A DNA stretch of 64,000 nucleotides from Enterovibrio norvegicus_B (GCF_002876705.1 NZ_MDAG01000057.1:372001-436000), one strand, 5' to 3'. Shown: positions 26,855 to 35,870, counted from the stretch's first letter. Numbers and translations are program-made. The notes: generated from the sequence alone by a model not told the origin.

Positions 26855-27040
26855 TTACGCCGCTTTACTGAAAGCGGCGTACTGGATTCGACGAAACGGG
26901 TATCCGTTTTCTCTTCCGTCTCGTATCAATGAGTGAATGCATGAAGCCAACATCATGCGTTCATGGTTTTCTGCAAAGCGAAAAGGGCGCTGCTTAAGGG
27001 CAGCAATTGCTCGACGTCTCCGCTGTGTATTGAGAATCAA
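26855..27040 (-). CDS. Possible small basic protein upstream of purR
   Basis: A 61-codon frame (LNTQRRRRAIAALKQRPFRF ... MMLASCIHSLI) with a protein-like mix of residues and many arginines. It begins with TTG and lacks a good ribosome site; an internal ATG would give only about 34 residues. The end of the frame forms a perfect hairpin (ACGCCGCTTT / AAAGCGGCGT, 26857-26880) without a T-run. It could instead be the leader of the purR transcript. I do not recognise it. Confidence 0.3.
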   Translation of the reverse strand: MILNTQRRRRAIAALKQRPFRFAENHERMMLASCIHSLIRDGRENGYPFRRIQYAAFSKAA

Positions 27041-27297
27041 CTTACATCGTGATTCGTCACTGTTTGCCGCGGATTATCTGTTTGTACTGCGTTGAGCATT
27101 TCGATTATCCACCTACGTCCTATTTGCTGTTTGTCTGACGCAGTGTGCTGCACATGGCAAATAAACAATCGGGAATAACCGGAATATCTAATTTTCTTTT
27201 TAAAAACGGACAATTGAGAAAACACTGATTTCGTTGGCGTAACGCGTGAGGGTTGCTACCTCGTTGTTGCCAGTGAAATTTTTCATATTTTTCTCAA

Positions 27298-27313
27298 TGC
27301 CAATCGCTTGCGT
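27298..27313 (-). promoter_or_regulatory. Possible PurR operator
   Basis: The minus strand reads ACGCAAGCGATTGGCA. This matches the ACGCAAACGNTTNCNT PurR consensus at 10 of 13 fixed positions, including the central CG. It would fit autoregulation, although it is far (about 500 bases) from the purR start codon. Confidence 0.3.
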
Positions 27314-27470
27314 TCACAGTTTACTGTCAGTTGCAGATTGCCGCAATTATTGAATTGAGACTACTCGCATAAGCTTGACACGTATCATGGTTGTTATTCA
27401 TCCACACTCGGCGAATATCAAGCGCTGTAGCGGATTGGCTGGTTGTATTTTTAAGCGTTGTTATCTCAAA

Positions 27471-27539
27471 TGTTGACGCGTAACTATGTCGTATGTTGAT
27501 GCCCAGTTATGTCGCATATTGATGCGCAGTTATGTCGAA
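27471..27539. repeat. Three 23-bp tandem repeats
   Basis: Adjacent copies at 27471-27493, 27494-27516 and 27517-27539 have the consensus TRTTGAYGCSCAGTTATGTCGNA, followed by a partial fourth (CATTGAGAATG). They lie in the purR-torD intergenic region and have no spacers, so they are not a CRISPR array. Confidence 0.8.
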
Positions 27540-27589
27540 CATTGAGAATGTCTGCTTTTATTCCGCACTGGGTGAAAATGCCGAATGAT

Positions 27590-27622
27590 AAAAACAAAAA
27601 AACCGGGGCGATCCCCGGTTTT
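27590..27622 (-). terminator. Terminator of torD
   Basis: On the minus strand AACCGGGG-ATCG-CCCCGGTT is followed by TTTTTTGTTTTT, starting 22 bases after the torD stop. Confidence 0.92.
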
Positions 27623-27642
27623 CGATGAATCAGTGAAATGAA

Positions 27643-28296
27643 TTACTCGCCTTTTAAGAAGGCCAAATCTAACGCGATAAATGCGTTTAACAAATCACCG
27701 GATGCTTTGTAGAACCCAAAGGCATCGTATTTATGGAGCGCCTGGCGGAACATATCAATCCATGGCAGTACCATGGTTTCAAGAAACGCTTGCTGCTCTT
27801 GCATCAGAGTTTCTTGCTTTGATTCGTCTGGTTCGGCGTTCGCCATTACGATCAAATTGCCCATAAAATCCAAAACGACCGCGAGATGATCAAACGGTTC
27901 GTTAAAGTCTTTACGTTGTGCAATGCCGTACTTCTCCATCCATTGACCCATTTCTTGCGCAGGTTTGTCGTTCAACAAACCACTTTCGCCGATGTACATG
28001 GAGGCGTAAGGCAGGGCGCCGGTTTTTGGCGTGCTAAGGAACAAACCACAGAAATCAGCGGCCAGTTCTAGCTGCGCATCATCACGCGATTTCAATGATG
28101 TTAATGCTTCACGAAACGACGCGATCGGTGCTTTGAGTTCGTCGGTCATAGCGAGCACGGAATAATAGTTATCCATGTCACCGCCGTGATAATTGTTGAG
28201 ATCTTCTTGGGTTAGCTCGGTAGCGAACAGGGAAGACATCCACCAGTAAAATTCGGCGCGTTGTTCGTTGATGGCGATAAATTCTTGCATTGTCAT
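27643..28296 (-). CDS. torD: TorA-specific maturation chaperone TorD
   Basis: A 217-residue all-helical cytoplasmic protein. Family marks include EQRAEFYWWMSSLFATEL near the start, DFCGLFLSTPKTGALPYASMYIGESG in the middle and EPFDHLAVVLDFMGNL, the conserved D-H-x2-x4-M region of TorD/DmsD proteins. TorD binds the twin-arginine signal and core of apo-TorA and helps insertion of the molybdenum cofactor. The start may be ATG 28296 or ATG 28290. It lies 109 bases after torA, with a terminator-like hairpin between. Confidence 0.9.
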   Translation of the reverse strand: MTMQEFIAINEQRAEFYWWMSSLFATELTQEDLNNYHGGDMDNYYSVLAMTDELKAPIASFREALTSLKSRDDAQLELAADFCGLFLSTPKTGALPYASMYIGESGLLNDKPAQEMGQWMEKYGIAQRKDFNEPFDHLAVVLDFMGNLIVMANAEPDESKQETLMQEQQAFLETMVLPWIDMFRQALHKYDAFGFYKASGDLLNAFIALDLAFLKGE

Positions 28297-28362
28297 TCCG
28301 TTGTTAGGGAAGGGCAGAGAGACTACAAATGTTCAAGATAACAAGTGTATAGAAGTTTGAGT

Positions 28363-28391
28363 AAAAAAGGGCAGCTAAGCTGCCCTTTTTC
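28363..28391. terminator. Strong hairpin between torA and torD
   Basis: The palindrome AAAAAGGGCAGC-TAA-GCTGCCCTTTTT has a T-run on both strands, so read from torA it is a standard intrinsic terminator. It should reduce or stop transcription from torA into torD. Confidence 0.85.
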
Positions 28392-28404
28392 TTCACACTG
28401 TCTC

Positions 28405-30936
28405 TTATGCGATATCCATCGCTGGGAACAGTGGATTCACGTCGTCAATCGCGGTCGGGCCGCTAAAGCCGGTTACTGCTGGAACGTTACCTATGAACTT
28501 CTCGATTTCTACCAATGCAGTATGTGCAGAGGTTGCTTGAGCCAGTTTCGAGGTGCCGATATCCACCGTCAGTACGTTTGGATCGCCATAGGTACACAGT
28601 GTGCCCGGCTTACCGCCTTCCAGTGGGGCATACCATGCGCCTTCGTGGATACGACAAACGCCTGATTTGTAGTCGTCAGTCACCACAGCGCCAGCCAATA
28701 CTTGGCCACGGTCGTTGAATACACGAACGATGTCGCCAGACACAATACCGCGAGCTTTCGCATCTGCAGTGCTGATGTAACAAGGCTCACGACCCGCTAC
28801 CGCGTAAGTACCACGGTGCTCGTCAGACGAACACAGTTGCGAGTGCAGACGGTGGTTCGGGTGACAACTTTGCAGGTGGATCGGGAATGTTTTCGACTTA
28901 GGACCGCCATGGCTACGCTCAACTTTTTCGAACCACATTGGGTGGCCCTGACAGTCGTCGTATCCCATGTCAGCGATAGTCTTACAGTAAATCTCGATCA
29001 AACCTGTTGCTGTGCCGAGTGGCTCAAGGTCTGGTTCGTTGCGGAACGCTTGGTGGCGAACCCACTCTGAACCTTCAGGGAAGCTGATGAATTGCTCTTC
29101 TTCCCAGAATTTCACGAAGTTCGGCATACGCACACCGATACCACGGCCTTGCAGGCGGGCACCGTTGTAGATTTCTTCAATCCATTCCATCTTGGTCTTG
29201 CCGCCAGTGAAGGCTTCTTCACGGTCAAAGCGCGTACACAATTCACGGAAGATGTCGAAGTCATCTTTCGATTCAAACATCGGCTCAACGATTTGTTTCA
29301 TCGCGATGATGCCTTTGTTCGAGTGGTTACCAAACTGCTCGATGTCGTTACGTTCGTAAGTGGTGGTCGCAGGCAGAACGATATCCGCGAAGCGACACGT
29401 TGCTGTCCACTGGTGTTCAACGCTAACAACGGTTTCCAGATTGCGCCACGCCTTGATCATGCGGTTACGATCTTGGTGGTGGTGGAACGGGTTGTTACCA
29501 CAGAAGATAGCCATCTTCATGTGTGGGAACTTCACGGTGTGACCGTTGAAATCAATACTCGTGCCCGGGTTCTCAATACAGTCAACGAAGCGTGCAACTG
29601 GAATGTAGGTTGAGAAGCCGTTGTAGCTGCCGCTGTGAATCGGATCAACGCCAGTCACAGAGCTGAAACCAGACATCAATGGACCTGCAGAGGTTACGGT
29701 ACCCGCATCGTTGTAGTGCCAACCGAAGCCGAAGCCGCCACCTGGTAGACCGATTTGGCCCAGCATTGCTGCCAGAACAACGATCATCCACGCGTATTGC
29801 TCGCCGTGCTGCATACGCTGCAAACACCAGCCTGCGATGATTTGGGTACGACCATTTGCCATGGTGCGCGCCAATTCGCGAATCTGGTCAGCAGGGATGC
29901 CACAGATTCCTGCCGCCCACTCAGGGGTTTTCGCAACGCCATCTTTCTCACCCAATAGGTAAGGCAGGAATTGGTCGAAACCTGTGGTGTAGTCAGCAAG
30001 GAATTGCTCATCGTGCAATTTCTCTGTGTATAGCGTGTGCGCGATAGCAAGCATCAGCGGCACGTCAGTTTGTGGGTTAACCGCAACCTGATTACCACCG
30101 AAGAACTTGTAAGATTCGTTCTTCACTGGATCAACGTGGATAACGTTGATTTCGCCTTTCTTCACTTTCTCAGCAAGCTGCTGGTAGTAACCGTAAACGC
30201 TGTGATCTGGGATCAACCAACCGACTTGTAGGTTTTTGATTGGGTCAGAACCCCAAATAACGATGTTCTTTGCGTTCTCTAGCACCAAAGGCCAAGAGGT
30301 TTGCTGTTCGTACACTTCCATTGCGCCTGCAACGTAAGGAAGAACAACTTGCGCAGAACCGGTTGAGTAGTCACCCATTTTTGCTAGGTAAGTACCGTGC
30401 AGGCTGATTGCGCGCTGCATCATGGTACCTGCGGTGTTTAGCTTACCGCATGACTGCCAACCCGAGTGACCTGCGTACAATGCGCTTGGGCCGTAAGAGG
30501 TTTGAACACGCTCTAGCTCGTGGTGGAAGAAGTCCAGTGCTTGTGACCATGGCACGCGCACAAAACGGTTGTCACCGCGTTGTGTGGTGTCAGATTTCCA
30601 ACCGTGCTTCAGCCAGTCGATGCGTACCATTGGGTACTTAACGCGAGAAGGGTTGTATACCACTTCACGTACGCCGTTCAGCATAGACGTTGGGTGTGGG
30701 TCGTTTTCGAACGCGACAGTGTCGATCCAAATGCCGTTTTCTACTTTCGCGCGGAATGCACCCCAGTGTGAACCGTGGATAACGTCACCAGAGAAGGTGT
30801 TTTTCGCGTCGGTTGCTGCCATCGCTGAGCGAGGTGCAAGCAGGCTGCTGCCGATCGCAACACCCGCACTTGCGGTTAGCATGCCTGATAGAAAGCGACG
30901 GCGAGATATGCCCTGAACGTGTTTTTCAGTCGCCAT
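28405..30936 (-). CDS. torA: Trimethylamine-N-oxide reductase, catalytic subunit TorA
   Basis: About 843 residues (E. coli TorA has 848). A twin-arginine signal (GISRRRFLSG) with a hydrophobic stretch and a cut near SAMAA exports the folded enzyme to the periplasm. The bis-MGD fold shows GHSGWQSCGK around the Mo-binding serine, VIWGSDPIKNLQVGW, WCLQRMQHGEQ and the C-terminal LQSCHPNHRLHSQL. It reduces TMAO to trimethylamine using electrons from TorC. I start at 30936, where AAGGATT precedes the ATG; an ATG seven codons upstream is less likely. It lies 85 bases after torC. Confidence 0.95.
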   Translation of the reverse strand: MATEKHVQGISRRRFLSGMLTASAGVAIGSSLLAPRSAMAATDAKNTFSGDVIHGSHWGAFRAKVENGIWIDTVAFENDPHPTSMLNGVREVVYNPSRVKYPMVRIDWLKHGWKSDTTQRGDNRFVRVPWSQALDFFHHELERVQTSYGPSALYAGHSGWQSCGKLNTAGTMMQRAISLHGTYLAKMGDYSTGSAQVVLPYVAGAMEVYEQQTSWPLVLENAKNIVIWGSDPIKNLQVGWLIPDHSVYGYYQQLAEKVKKGEINVIHVDPVKNESYKFFGGNQVAVNPQTDVPLMLAIAHTLYTEKLHDEQFLADYTTGFDQFLPYLLGEKDGVAKTPEWAAGICGIPADQIRELARTMANGRTQIIAGWCLQRMQHGEQYAWMIVVLAAMLGQIGLPGGGFGFGWHYNDAGTVTSAGPLMSGFSSVTGVDPIHSGSYNGFSTYIPVARFVDCIENPGTSIDFNGHTVKFPHMKMAIFCGNNPFHHHQDRNRMIKAWRNLETVVSVEHQWTATCRFADIVLPATTTYERNDIEQFGNHSNKGIIAMKQIVEPMFESKDDFDIFRELCTRFDREEAFTGGKTKMEWIEEIYNGARLQGRGIGVRMPNFVKFWEEEQFISFPEGSEWVRHQAFRNEPDLEPLGTATGLIEIYCKTIADMGYDDCQGHPMWFEKVERSHGGPKSKTFPIHLQSCHPNHRLHSQLCSSDEHRGTYAVAGREPCYISTADAKARGIVSGDIVRVFNDRGQVLAGAVVTDDYKSGVCRIHEGAWYAPLEGGKPGTLCTYGDPNVLTVDIGTSKLAQATSAHTALVEIEKFIGNVPAVTGFSGPTAIDDVNPLFPAMDIA

Positions 30937-31021
30937 GTAGGAATCCTTATTCTTCAATCTTTATTGGGCAGGTGCGATGCACCTGCCGAGATATTCTTTA
31001 GCGCGAGCCAGCGAGAGCTGA

Positions 31022-32185
31022 TCAGTGCGCGCCTGCACCGCCGGTGTCACTACCGTGGTTCTGCAGATATTTCAGCAGAGTACGTTCTTCTGTTTTATTC
31101 AGACGGTAGTAAGCGCTCATCGCTTTCAGGCTTGAAATCCAGCCGTTTGCGGTGAAGTGACCAGGCGCGGGAGCTGCGTGACACGAGTTACAAGAAGACG
31201 CGTACATTTCTGATGCGTAATCCCATACAGGTTCGATGCTGTCGAGTAGGCCGTCTTTGGTCACCCACGCTTCAACAGCCACGTTTTTCCATGACATGTT
31301 GGTTGCAGCGTCAACTTGCTCAGACATCACTACTTCGGTTGCTTTCACGTCGCCACGAACGGTTGCTTTGAATACACGTTTGCCCATGTACTCTGTCATC
31401 ACACGGCCTTTACCGTTGGTTTCGATCCAACCTTCAACGCGGATTTTCAGCATGTCGCCTTGTTCTTCAAGCACGATAACTTCAGACGCAGGAAGCAATT
31501 GGCCTTCCACTTTGCCAGTCGCGTCAGCATTGGCGAATAGGCTCTTCTCGCTCAGCGAGTAAAGTTTCTTCGCACCAACAGGTGCAACCGCAGAGGCAGT
31601 CAGGGTTTCAAACGTTTTACGGAAACCACCCGCCATGTTTGGCAATTCGTGCGCGATACCTTTATGGCATTCAACACACGCCATGTTTTCTTTCGCAGCA
31701 GGGATCATCTCTTTCATTGCTTGAACAGATTGCTTGCTGTGATCCATGGCGTCGTAGGAGTGACAGGTCGTACAGGTTTTGTAGTTCTCGTCAGCCATGC
31801 GATCCCACACTTTCTGCGCGAGCTCTAAGCGGTGTTCTTCAAATTTCTCAGGCGTATCGATTTTGCCAGTGATGAAGTGGTGGTATAGGTCGGTTGCAGC
31901 ACCCATTTTGCGCCACACTTTACCCACGAAGTCTTTTGGTTGGTGACAATCCACACACTCAGCACGGATGCCTTTCGCATTGCTGTAGTGAATAGACTGT
32001 TTATATTCCTCGTAGTTTTGCTGCATCGTGTGGCACGACGTACAGAACTCAGTACTCGAGAAAACCTCAAAGGTTTTGTTCATTGCAATCACACCGGAGA
32101 TCGCAATAACGGCACCGACCAGTACCAGCGCAATGATTGGGTACTTGCGGCTAGGTTTCATCAGCTTTTGAAATAGCTTTTTCAT
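31022..32185 (-). CDS. torC: Pentaheme c-type cytochrome TorC
   Basis: About 387 residues. An N-terminal membrane anchor (IIALVLVGAVIAISGVIA) is followed by the NapC/NirT tetraheme domain with motifs CTSCH, CVDCH, CTTCH and CVECH. A C-terminal domain bears a fifth, CNSCH. This is the TorC layout: it takes electrons from menaquinol and passes them to periplasmic TorA. The start is set at 32185 by alignment with E. coli TorC (MRKLWNALRRPS); the ribosome site is weak. First gene of torCAD, divergent from torR. Confidence 0.94.
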   Translation of the reverse strand: MKKLFQKLMKPSRKYPIIALVLVGAVIAISGVIAMNKTFEVFSSTEFCTSCHTMQQNYEEYKQSIHYSNAKGIRAECVDCHQPKDFVGKVWRKMGAATDLYHHFITGKIDTPEKFEEHRLELAQKVWDRMADENYKTCTTCHSYDAMDHSKQSVQAMKEMIPAAKENMACVECHKGIAHELPNMAGGFRKTFETLTASAVAPVGAKKLYSLSEKSLFANADATGKVEGQLLPASEVIVLEEQGDMLKIRVEGWIETNGKGRVMTEYMGKRVFKATVRGDVKATEVVMSEQVDAATNMSWKNVAVEAWVTKDGLLDSIEPVWDYASEMYASSCNSCHAAPAPGHFTANGWISSLKAMSAYYRLNKTEERTLLKYLQNHGSDTGGAGAH

Positions 32186-32321
32186 AAAAATGGATACACC
32201 CATAGAGTTTTGCGCAGCCAAACAGTGGAGAGTCCTTTCCTCTAGGTCTTGAGAAACAGCCTGCTCACTTTAGCTACATGTTTTTGATGCGTTATTTCGT
32301 GTCGCGCATGTTAACGATCGG

Positions 32322-32384
32322 ATGTGAATATGGTTACGCACACAAATGAACGGAATGGGTCGGGTTGTGAAAAGATGTGAACAG
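32322..32384 (-). promoter_or_regulatory. Candidate tor boxes (TorR sites) before torC
   Basis: Four decamers on the minus strand resemble the E. coli tor box CTGTTCATAT: CTGTTCACAT (32375-32384, 9/10), the adjacent CTTTTCACAA (32365-32374, 7/10), CCGTTCATTT (32344-32353, 8/10) and ATATTCACAT (32322-32331, 7/10). They are direct repeats in the torC-torR intergenic region, as in E. coli. Confidence 0.65.
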
Positions 32385-32601
32385 GAATTCTGCAAAAGTC
32401 GTTGCGCGGTGTATACGTGCTTCTAAAAGTGCCGAAAATGTTGCGATCTGACACAAAATGCAAACTTGAGTGTGATGAGTCTCACGAATATAGAGTGACC
32501 TTCGTCATAATAAAATGCAATAACCATGATAAATATCAAAAAAAGCGACACTTTAGGTGGTACAGTGCGCTCCTTCGTGACGATTTGTGAACAGGGGCGA
32601 C

Positions 32602-33315
32602 GTGAGCTATCACATTCTGGTCGTAGATGATGAAGTAGTGACCCGCACTATGGTGAGCGGATACTTCGAAAATCAGGGATATAAAGTCAGTCAGGCTGCT
32701 GACGGAAAGGGATTGCACAACATAATGAAAGAACACCATGTTGATGTGGTTTTGTTGGATATTAACCTCCCTGGTGCTGACGGCTTGATGTTAACAAGAG
32801 AGCTCAGAAGCCAATCAGATGTAGGCATTATTTTGGTAACCAGTCGTACTGATGCCATTGACCGTATTGTCGGTCTTGAAATGGGGGCGGATGACTATGT
32901 CACCAAACCGATTGAACTGCGTGAACTTCTTGTTCGTGTGAAAAACTTGCTTTGGCGCATTTCTCGAAGTTATAAAGTGGCCAATGTCGAGAGTTTGCGG
33001 AAGGAAGATGATAAAATCATGACCTTCAGTGGCTGGACGTTCGACATTAACCGTCGTGCGCTGACAAACAGCACCGATGCCGTTAAGCTCACCAAAGCTG
33101 AATATGAAATGCTGGTCGCGTTCACTGCAAACCCTAACAGGGTGCTCAGTCGAGAACGCATTTTGAATTTGATCAGTCACCGTGTTGATGCACCCAATGA
33201 CCGTACAGTCGATGTGCTAGTGCGTCGCTTACGCAATAAAATAGAGGTAGATCCTAAGAAGCCTCAGGTGTTTATTACAGTACACGGTGAAGGATACATG
33301 TTTGCGGGCATTTAG
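32602..33315 (+). CDS. torR: Response regulator TorR
   Basis: About 237 residues. The receiver domain has the acidic pair in VVDDE, phosphorylation site Asp in VVLLDINLPGADGL and the conserved Lys in GADDYVTKPIEL. The C-terminal OmpR/PhoB winged helix includes KLTKAEYEMLVAF and RTVDVLVRRLRNKI. LLDINLP, DRIVGLEMGADDYVTKP and LTxAEYEMLVAF are close to E. coli TorR. The GTG at 32602 is chosen because AGGGG lies 4 bases before it and the protein then starts like E. coli TorR. Phosphorylated TorR activates torCAD. The sensor genes torS and torT are not in the window. Confidence 0.92.
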   Translation: MSYHILVVDDEVVTRTMVSGYFENQGYKVSQAADGKGLHNIMKEHHVDVVLLDINLPGADGLMLTRELRSQSDVGIILVTSRTDAIDRIVGLEMGADDYVTKPIELRELLVRVKNLLWRISRSYKVANVESLRKEDDKIMTFSGWTFDINRRALTNSTDAVKLTKAEYEMLVAFTANPNRVLSRERILNLISHRVDAPNDRTVDVLVRRLRNKIEVDPKKPQVFITVHGEGYMFAGI

Positions 33316-33340
33316 TGACACCGCAAACAATGAGAGAACT

Positions 33341-33811
33341 ATGAACTACATACCCTTTGAAGACTACAAACGTAAGTGGATTTTCACTCACCAATCCATG
33401 CCTGTGGCGGAAGAAGACCGTGCTGAAATAAAGCCGATGTCTGAAGATCGCGGTGCGCAAGCGTGGCGTGATTTTGTGAGCAAGCAAAGCCCGACGCCGG
33501 ATCATTTCGGTAAAGGCGATTGGGCCATCATGAGCAGCGTTTGGGAAATCGAAGATAATTGGATGAACCCATGGGAAGAAGAAACCGATCTTCCTGAAAG
33601 CGTAACGGCGTTTTTCAACATGGAAGACAATGGTGTTGTGTATTTTTGTTACGACAAAAACAACGTCATCGAAACACGCTGGGGAACGTTCAAGAAATAC
33701 TGGAAGAACTTCCTGTTCTACGATGATAAACCGCTACTCATTTCCAAGAAGAAGAAAGAAGTGGCGATGTTTGAACAAAGCGGTGTGGTGAAGTTGGGTA
33801 AGAGACCTTAG
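33341..33811 (+). CDS. DUF2947-type protein
   Basis: A 156-residue soluble, aromatic-rich protein starting MNYIPFEDYKRKWIFTHQSM, with GDWAIMSSVWEIEDNW, VVYFCYDKNNVIETRWGTF and KKYWKNFLFYDDKPLL. I associate it with the DUF2947 family of Vibrio and relatives; function unknown. The ATG at 33341 has GAGAG before it; an upstream in-frame start would overlap torR. It sits 25 bases after torR on the same strand, so it may be co-transcribed, and ends just before the 8-bp tandem repeat and first assembly gap. Confidence 0.75.
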   Translation: MNYIPFEDYKRKWIFTHQSMPVAEEDRAEIKPMSEDRGAQAWRDFVSKQSPTPDHFGKGDWAIMSSVWEIEDNWMNPWEEETDLPESVTAFFNMEDNGVVYFCYDKNNVIETRWGTFKKYWKNFLFYDDKPLLISKKKKEVAMFEQSGVVKLGKRP

Positions 33812-33827
33812 TTGGCGAGCATACTAG

Positions 33828-34562
33828 ATTGCGAGATTGCGAGATNNNNNNNNNNNNNNNNNNNNNNNNNNNNNNNNNNNNNNNNNNNNNNNNNNNNNNN
33901 NNNNNNNNNNNNNNNNNNNNNNNNNNNNNNNNNNNNNNNNNNNNNNNNNNNNNNNNNNNNNNNNNNNNNNNNNNNNNNNNNNNNNNNNNNNNNNNNNNNN
34001 NNNNNNNNNNNNNNNNNNNNNNNNNNNNNNNNNNNNNNNNNNNNNNNNNNNNNNNNNNNNNNNNNNNNNNNNNNNNNNNNNNNNNNNNNNNNNNNNNNNN
34101 NNNNNNNNNNNNNNNNNNNNNNNNNNNNNNNNNNNNNNNNNNNNNNNNNNNNNNNNNNNNNNNNNNNNNNNNNNNNNNNNNNNNNNNNNNNNNNNNNNNN
34201 NNNNNNNNNNNNNNNNNNNNNNNNNNNNNNNNNNNNNNNNNNNNNNNNNNNNNNNNNNNNNNNNNNNNNNNNNNNNNNNNNNNNNNNNNNNNNNNNNNNN
34301 NNNNNNNNNNNNNNNNNNNNNNNNNNNNNNNNNNNNNNNNNNNNNNNNNNNNNNNNNNNNNNNNNNNNNNNNNNNNNNNNNNNNNNNNNNNNNNNNNNNN
34401 NNNNNNNNNNNNNNNNNNNNNNNNNNNNNNNNNNNNNNNNNNNNNNNNNNNNNNNNNNNNNNNNNNNNNNNNNNNNNNNNNNNNNNNNNNNNNNNNNNNN
34501 NNNNNNNNNNNNNNNNNNNNNNNNNNNNNTTGCGAGATTGCGAGATTGTAAGATTGTAAGAT
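33828..34562. repeat. TTGCGAGA 8-bp tandem repeat enclosing an assembly gap
   Basis: Copies of TTGCGAGA occur on both sides of the N-run (about 2 on the left ending at 33845, 2 on the right from 34530), and the right side continues as the variant TTGTAAGA. The missing part is probably more of the same repeat; its true length is unknown. Confidence 0.7.
33846..34529. other. Assembly gap (run of N)
   Basis: 684 undetermined bases. Any reading frame across it is meaningless. Confidence 0.99.
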
Positions 34563-34594
34563 TTAGAGACTAGAGCGTCGAAACTAGAAAATTG

Positions 34595-34636
34595 AAACAA
34601 AAAGGCAGGAAGTGTTCACTTCCTGCCTTTTTTAAT
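34595..34636. terminator. Terminator of the DUF3297 gene (bidirectional)
   Basis: A 14-bp perfect stem AAAGGCAGGAAGTG / CACTTCCTGCCTTT with a 2-base loop, with A/T-runs on both sides, 26 bases after the DUF3297 stop. Confidence 0.92.
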
Positions 34637-34661
34637 TCAGAGAGTTACGGTGCTGATGCGC

Positions 34662-34910
34662 TTATTTGTAAAACGCTTCAACCGTGCCTTTCAGAGTGAT
34701 CAGAAGCGGTTGGCCGCGACGGTCTAGTGCTTTAGGTGACGGGATCTTCACCCAACCTTCGCTGATGCAGTATTCTTCAACGTCGAAACGCTCTTTGCCG
34801 TTCAGCAAAATACCAATGTTGTATTCAAAACACTCAGCAACATGGTGTGGGCTGCGTGGGTTGCCTGATAGGTGATCAGGTAGCGTTGGTTGTGAAGTAG
34901 CGTCGTTCAT
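34662..34910 (-). CDS. DUF3297-type protein
   Basis: An 82-residue protein with LPDHLSGNPRSPHH, NIGILLNGKERF and VEEYCISEGWVKI followed by LLITLKGTVEAFY. This is the pattern of DUF3297, a small proteobacterial family of unknown function. The ATG at 34910 is preferred: CAGGT lies 9 bases upstream and partly overlaps an alternative ATG at 34916. It is transcribed alone, with its own terminator. Confidence 0.82.
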   Translation of the reverse strand: MNDATSQPTLPDHLSGNPRSPHHVAECFEYNIGILLNGKERFDVEEYCISEGWVKIPSPKALDRRGQPLLITLKGTVEAFYK

Positions 34911-34989
34911 AGTCATGACCTGTAAATAAAATAAAAAAGCGCGTTATTGTAAGCAATATCTAAAACTAATAAAGCACAAATAGCGCTAG

Positions 34990-35009
34990 ACCCAAACAAC
35001 GTGAAGATG
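34990..35009 (+). repeat. Dispersed repeat copy, left edge of gap 2
   Basis: ACCCAAACAACGTGAAGATG abuts the N-run and is repeated exactly on its right side. Confidence 0.75.
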
Positions 35010-35765
35010 NNNNNNNNNNNNNNNNNNNNNNNNNNNNNNNNNNNNNNNNNNNNNNNNNNNNNNNNNNNNNNNNNNNNNNNNNNNNNNNNNNNNNNNNNNN
35101 NNNNNNNNNNNNNNNNNNNNNNNNNNNNNNNNNNNNNNNNNNNNNNNNNNNNNNNNNNNNNNNNNNNNNNNNNNNNNNNNNNNNNNNNNNNNNNNNNNNN
35201 NNNNNNNNNNNNNNNNNNNNNNNNNNNNNNNNNNNNNNNNNNNNNNNNNNNNNNNNNNNNNNNNNNNNNNNNNNNNNNNNNNNNNNNNNNNNNNNNNNNN
35301 NNNNNNNNNNNNNNNNNNNNNNNNNNNNNNNNNNNNNNNNNNNNNNNNNNNNNNNNNNNNNNNNNNNNNNNNNNNNNNNNNNNNNNNNNNNNNNNNNNNN
35401 NNNNNNNNNNNNNNNNNNNNNNNNNNNNNNNNNNNNNNNNNNNNNNNNNNNNNNNNNNNNNNNNNNNNNNNNNNNNNNNNNNNNNNNNNNNNNNNNNNNN
35501 NNNNNNNNNNNNNNNNNNNNNNNNNNNNNNNNNNNNNNNNNNNNNNNNNNNNNNNNNNNNNNNNNNNNNNNNNNNNNNNNNNNNNNNNNNNNNNNNNNNN
35601 NNNNNNNNNNNNNNNNNNNNNNNNNNNNNNNNNNNNNNNNNNNNNNNNNNNNNNNNNNNNNNNNNNNNNNNNNNNNNNNNNNNNNNNNNNNNNNNNNNNN
35701 NNNNNNNNNNNNNNNNNNNNNNNNNNNNNNNNNNNNNNNNNNNNNNNNNNNNNNNNNNNNNNNNN
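35010..35765. other. Assembly gap (run of N)
   Basis: 756 undetermined bases, bounded on both sides by the same 20-base direct repeat. This suggests a repeat-caused break in assembly. Gene content inside is unknown. Confidence 0.99.
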
Positions 35766-35786
35766 ACCCAAACAACGTGAAGATGC
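35766..35786 (+). repeat. Dispersed repeat copy, right edge of gap 2
   Basis: ACCCAAACAACGTGAAGATG, then C; identical to 34990-35009. Confidence 0.75.
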
Positions 35787-35870
35787 AGCACTCATTGAGC
35801 TTTACTGACGTTGTGATCAAGGCGTTCCTTTGCCGATGTAGTGAGCGCCATCAAAAAGGGACCACACCGA

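Larger units (their letters stand above)
27041..27589. other. Gene-free stretch between purR and torD
   Basis: No convincing gene. It holds a PurR-like site at 27298-27313 and the three 23-bp tandem repeats at 27471-27539, both listed separately. Confidence 0.5.

Noticed and set aside
27037..27225. 62-codon minus-strand frame upstream of purR
   Set aside because: No ribosome site and atypical composition; overlaps the start of another weak frame.
27471..27539. CRISPR-like direct repeats
   Set aside because: Units are directly adjacent with no spacers and no cas genes nearby.
33812..34600. Several 240-258 codon frames across the first N-run
   Set aside because: Artefacts of undetermined bases.
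34913..35820. Long frames across the second N-run
   Set aside because: Artefacts of undetermined bases; only the repeat at the edges is real sequence.
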